A stretch of 64,000 nt of DNA from G965250275 sp965250275 (GTDB taxonomy: Bacteria; Pseudomonadota; Alphaproteobacteria; Rhodobacterales; Rhodobacteraceae): the NCBI GenBank assembly GCA_965250275.1, contig OZ252297.1:2852001-2916000 (forward strand), written 5' to 3'. The notes below the pieces were generated by a model that saw only the letters and a list, made by a program, of their open reading frames with translations, searched no databases and had not been told where the DNA came from. Positions 61,279-64,000 of the stretch are shown piece after piece. The first letter of the stretch is position 1. The number at the start of each line of letters is the position of its first letter. The translations under genes and the position numbers were made by a program.

Positions 61279-63692
61279 ACGATATGGCTCCCGATCGCGA
61301 CGAACGCGTCGCCAAACTCAAAGGGCTGGGTTCATCACGCAAACGCGTCGAAGATGTCCGCTTCACCCAGGGCAAGGGCAACTACATTGATGACATCAAT
61401 CTGCCCGGCATGCTGCATGGTGACTTCGTGCGCTCGCCCTATGCCCACGCCCGTGTGAAATCCATCAATATCGATGCCGCCATGGCGCTGGACGGGGTTG
61501 TCGCCGTTCTGACCGCCAAGGATCTCGAACCGCTGAGCCTGCACTGGATGCCCACCCTCGCCGGCGACAAGCAGATGGTACTGGCCGATGGGAAAGTGTT
61601 GTTCCAGGGACAGGAAGTGGCGTTTGTGGTCGCCAAAGACCGCTACATCGCGGCGGATGCGGTTGAACTGGTCGAGGTCGAGTATGAAGAGCTGCCCGTC
61701 CTTGTGGACCCGTTCAAGTCGTTGCAATCCGACGTCGTACTGCGCGAGGATCTCGATCCCAACGCCGACGGCGCACATGGTCCGCGCAAACATCCCAACC
61801 ACATCTTCCTCTGGGAAGCGGGTGATCAGGCGGCGACCGAGGCCGTTCTGGACGAAGCCGACGTCGTGGCCGAAGAGATGGTGTACTATCACAGGACCCA
61901 TCCCTGCCCTCTGGAACCCTGCGGGTCCGTTGCCAGCATGGATAAGGTGAACGGCAAGCTGACGCTCTACGGCACGTTCCAGGCGCCCCACGTGGTGCGG
62001 ACGGTGGCCTCATTGCTGTCCGGCATTGAAGAGCACAACATTCGTGTCGTTTCCCCCGATATCGGTGGAGGTTTTGGCAACAAGGTTGGCGTCTATCCCG
62101 GCTATGTCTGCGCAATCGTGGCTTCGATCGTCACCGGTGTCCCGGTCAAATGGGTCGAAGACCGCATGGAAAACCTCATGGCCACCGCCTTTGCGCGTGA
62201 CTACTGGATGCAGGGCAAAATTGCCGCCACCAAGGACGGCAAGATCACCGGGCTCTGGTGTCACACCACAGCGGATCACGGCGCCTTTGACGCCTGTGCC
62301 GACCCAACGAAGTATCCCGCCGGGTTCATGAGCATCTGCACAGGCTCCTATGACATTCCTGTGGCTTATCTGGGTGTCGACGGTGTCTACACCAACAAGG
62401 CCCCGGGCGGCGTGGCTTATCGCTGTTCTTTCCGGGTGACAGAGGCGGCGTACTTCATTGAACGTATGATCGAGGTACTAGCGATCGAGCTGGGCATGGA
62501 CGCGGCGGAACTGCGCCGCATCAACTTCATCAAGAAGGACCAGTTCCCATACAATTCCGCTTTGGGTTGGGAGTATGACAGCGGCGATTACCATGCGGCA
62601 TGGGACAAAGCGCTCGAGACCATCGACTATGAGGGTCTACGCAAAGAACAGGCCGAGCGGGTCGAGGCGTTCAAGCGTGGAGAGACTCGCAAGCTGATGG
62701 GGATCGGACTGACCTTCTTCACGGAGATTGTCGGTGCGGGCCCGGTCAAGAACTGCGACATCCTGGGAATGGGCATGTTCGACAGTTGCGAAATCCGGAT
62801 CCACCCCACCGGATCGGCGATCGCCCGACTTGGGACCATCTCTCAGGGTCAGGGTCATGCGACAACCTTCGCGCAGATCATCGCATCTGAGATTGGCATT
62901 CCTGCCGACAGCATCACGGTCGAGGAAGGCGACACAGACACGGCACCTTATGGCCTGGGCACCTACGGGTCTCGGTCCACGCCCGTGGCCGGCGCCGCCA
63001 CGGCACTGGCGGGGCGGAAGATCCGCGCCAAGGCACAGATGATTGCGGCCTATCTGCTCGAGGTGCACGACGACGACGTGGAATTCGATGTGGATCGCTT
63101 TGTCGTCAAGGGTGCGCCCGAGCGGTTCAAGACGATGCAGGAAATCGCCTATGCGTCCTACAACCAGGCCATTCCGGGCGTCGAGCCGGGCCTTGAAGCC
63201 GTCAGCTACTATGATCCGCCCAACATGACCTACCCCTTTGGGGCCTATGTGTGCGTCATGGATGTTGATGTCGACACCGGCACGGCTGACATTCGCCAGT
63301 TCTATGCGCTGGACGATTGCGGCACGCGGATCAACCCGATGGTCATCGAAGGGCAGGTCCATGGCGGTCTGACCGAAGCGCTGGCGATCGCGATGGGTCA
63401 GGAGATTGCCTATGACGAAATGGGCAACTGCAAGACCGCAACGCTGATGGATTTCTTCATTCCGACCGCGTGGGAGACACCGCACTATACGACGGACCAC
63501 ACCGTGACGCCCTCGCCGCATCACCCCATCGGTGCAAAAGGCGTTGGCGAGAGCCCGAATGTCGGGGGCGTTCCCGCCTTCTCGAATGCGGTGCATGACG
63601 CGTTCCGGGCTTTTGGCCTGCGGCAATCCCATATGCCACATGACCATTGGCGCATCTGGAAGACCGCCAACGAACTTGGTCTGCATGGCTGA
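61275..63692 (+). CDS. coxL: Form I CO dehydrogenase large (Mo-Cu) subunit
   Basis: A 805-residue molybdoprotein. The form I active-site loop AYRCSFR is at 381-387, with C384 as the copper-sulfur ligand (Cys388 in Oligotropha); the base catalyst is E759 in GAKGVGESPN (Glu763 there). Molybdopterin contacts are in GGGFGNKVG and TISQGQGHATT. It oxidises CO to CO2. The ATG at 61275 is the CoxL start; the reading frame happens to stay open far upstream. Confidence 0.97.
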   Translation: MNDMAPDRDERVAKLKGLGSSRKRVEDVRFTQGKGNYIDDINLPGMLHGDFVRSPYAHARVKSINIDAAMALDGVVAVLTAKDLEPLSLHWMPTLAGDKQMVLADGKVLFQGQEVAFVVAKDRYIAADAVELVEVEYEELPVLVDPFKSLQSDVVLREDLDPNADGAHGPRKHPNHIFLWEAGDQAATEAVLDEADVVAEEMVYYHRTHPCPLEPCGSVASMDKVNGKLTLYGTFQAPHVVRTVASLLSGIEEHNIRVVSPDIGGGFGNKVGVYPGYVCAIVASIVTGVPVKWVEDRMENLMATAFARDYWMQGKIAATKDGKITGLWCHTTADHGAFDACADPTKYPAGFMSICTGSYDIPVAYLGVDGVYTNKAPGGVAYRCSFRVTEAAYFIERMIEVLAIELGMDAAELRRINFIKKDQFPYNSALGWEYDSGDYHAAWDKALETIDYEGLRKEQAERVEAFKRGETRKLMGIGLTFFTEIVGAGPVKNCDILGMGMFDSCEIRIHPTGSAIARLGTISQGQGHATTFAQIIASEIGIPADSITVEEGDTDTAPYGLGTYGSRSTPVAGAATALAGRKIRAKAQMIAAYLLEVHDDDVEFDVDRFVVKGAPERFKTMQEIAYASYNQAIPGVEPGLEAVSYYDPPNMTYPFGAYVCVMDVDVDTGTADIRQFYALDDCGTRINPMVIEGQVHGGLTEALAIAMGQEIAYDEMGNCKTATLMDFFIPTAWETPHYTTDHTVTPSPHHPIGAKGVGESPNVGGVPAFSNAVHDAFRAFGLRQSHMPHDHWRIWKTANELGLHG

Positions 63693-63737
63693 ACAAAGGA
63701 CGGGGTGCGCCGCGAGGCGCGCCCCGCAATCAAACCG

Positions 63738-64000
63738 ATGACACAGTTTTCCGACTTGCAGTCAGCTCTCGCCGGACGCGGGTACATCGCGTCCGACGAT
63801 CTGGCCATGGCACTGCATCTGGCCATAGAACTCGGGCGTCCCATCCTGCTGGAAGGTGGCGCCGGCGTCGGCAAGACCGATATCGCCCGCACGCTCGCCG
63901 AAGCGCGCGACACTCGGCTGATCCGCCTGCAATGCTACGAAGGTCTGGACGCGTCGCAGGCCATTTATGAGTGGAATTATCAGCGCCAGCTTCTGGCCAT
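63738..64000 (+). CDS. coxD: CoxD-like AAA+ ATPase, N-terminal part
   Basis: The first 87 codons of a MoxR-type AAA+ protein: GRPILLEGGAGVGKTDIART is Walker A, then LIRLQCYEGLDASQAIYEWN is the typical MoxR continuation. In Oligotropha CoxD helps to insert sulfur and copper in the CoxL centre. Position 46 bases after coxL supports it. Cut by the window edge. Confidence 0.9.
   Translation, partial: MTQFSDLQSALAGRGYIASDDLAMALHLAIELGRPILLEGGAGVGKTDIARTLAEARDTRLIRLQCYEGLDASQAIYEWNYQRQLLA

Noticed and set aside
1..64000. CRISPR array, rRNA genes, complete insertion sequence or integrase
   Set aside because: No regularly spaced repeats, rRNA-like stretches, transposase or integrase motifs were seen on either strand.

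Overview
The window looks like a chromosomal segment of a marine Roseobacter-clade alphaproteobacterium (order Rhodobacterales). The evidence is a gene transfer agent (GTA) structural cluster in the Rhodobacter capsulatus order, a high-GC background with ATGA start/stop overlaps, an aerobic form I CO dehydrogenase cluster, a VPLPA-CTERM protein and typical Rhodobacterales housekeeping synteny. No tool was run: calls rest on reading motifs, lengths, ribosome-binding sites and context, and species is not assigned.

Layout. 1-7452 (minus) is the head and early tail part of a GTA: small and large terminase, portal, a small head protein, protease, HK97 capsid, connectors, tail tube, tail chaperones and the first 31 codons of the tape measure. 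A good sigma-70 promoter followed at once by an intrinsic terminator lies just upstream (7486-7580), so the cluster may be controlled by readthrough. 7704-15126 (minus) is the fatty-acid cluster fabD-fabG-acpP ... fabF-mltG, split by a GNAT acetyltransferase, a HisA paralogue with an altered catalytic residue and a ureohydrolase. 15278-17817 holds a cytochrome b561-YceI fusion, a separate YceI protein and a membrane protein. 18110-19389 is the rpsF-rpsR-rplI ribosomal operon.

19472-34434 is a mixed accessory stretch of regulators (two LysR, MarR, GlxA/AraC, and a winged helix fused to an alpha/beta hydrolase) with enzymes (TauD-type dioxygenase, two sulfotransferase-like proteins, methyltransferase, hydrolases, CPT-like kinase, DsbA-like protein) and an aquaporin. 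34768-51577 carries trigger factor, a porin, a PLP enzyme divergent from a D-aminoacylase-like protein, a PEP-mutase-family enzyme, tRNA-Leu(GAG), lipB, a 41-residue membrane protein, a HIT protein, ctaD, a VPLPA-CTERM protein, a serine hydrolase, and a yqeY/carA divergent pair.

51578-53534 is a visibly AT-richer insertion with an HNH nuclease. It is followed by a glycosyltransferase with an MshEN-like N-terminus, a GntR regulator, a HAD phosphatase and a UbiH-like monooxygenase. The window ends in a cox cluster: an MHYT-LytTR sensor-regulator (coxC-like, apparently starting at CTG), tandem direct repeats in the promoter gap, then coxM-coxS-coxL and the start of coxD. CoxL carries the form I signature AYRCSFR, so real CO oxidation is expected. 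The MHYT-LytTR protein plus the repeats make a likely local CO-responsive switch.
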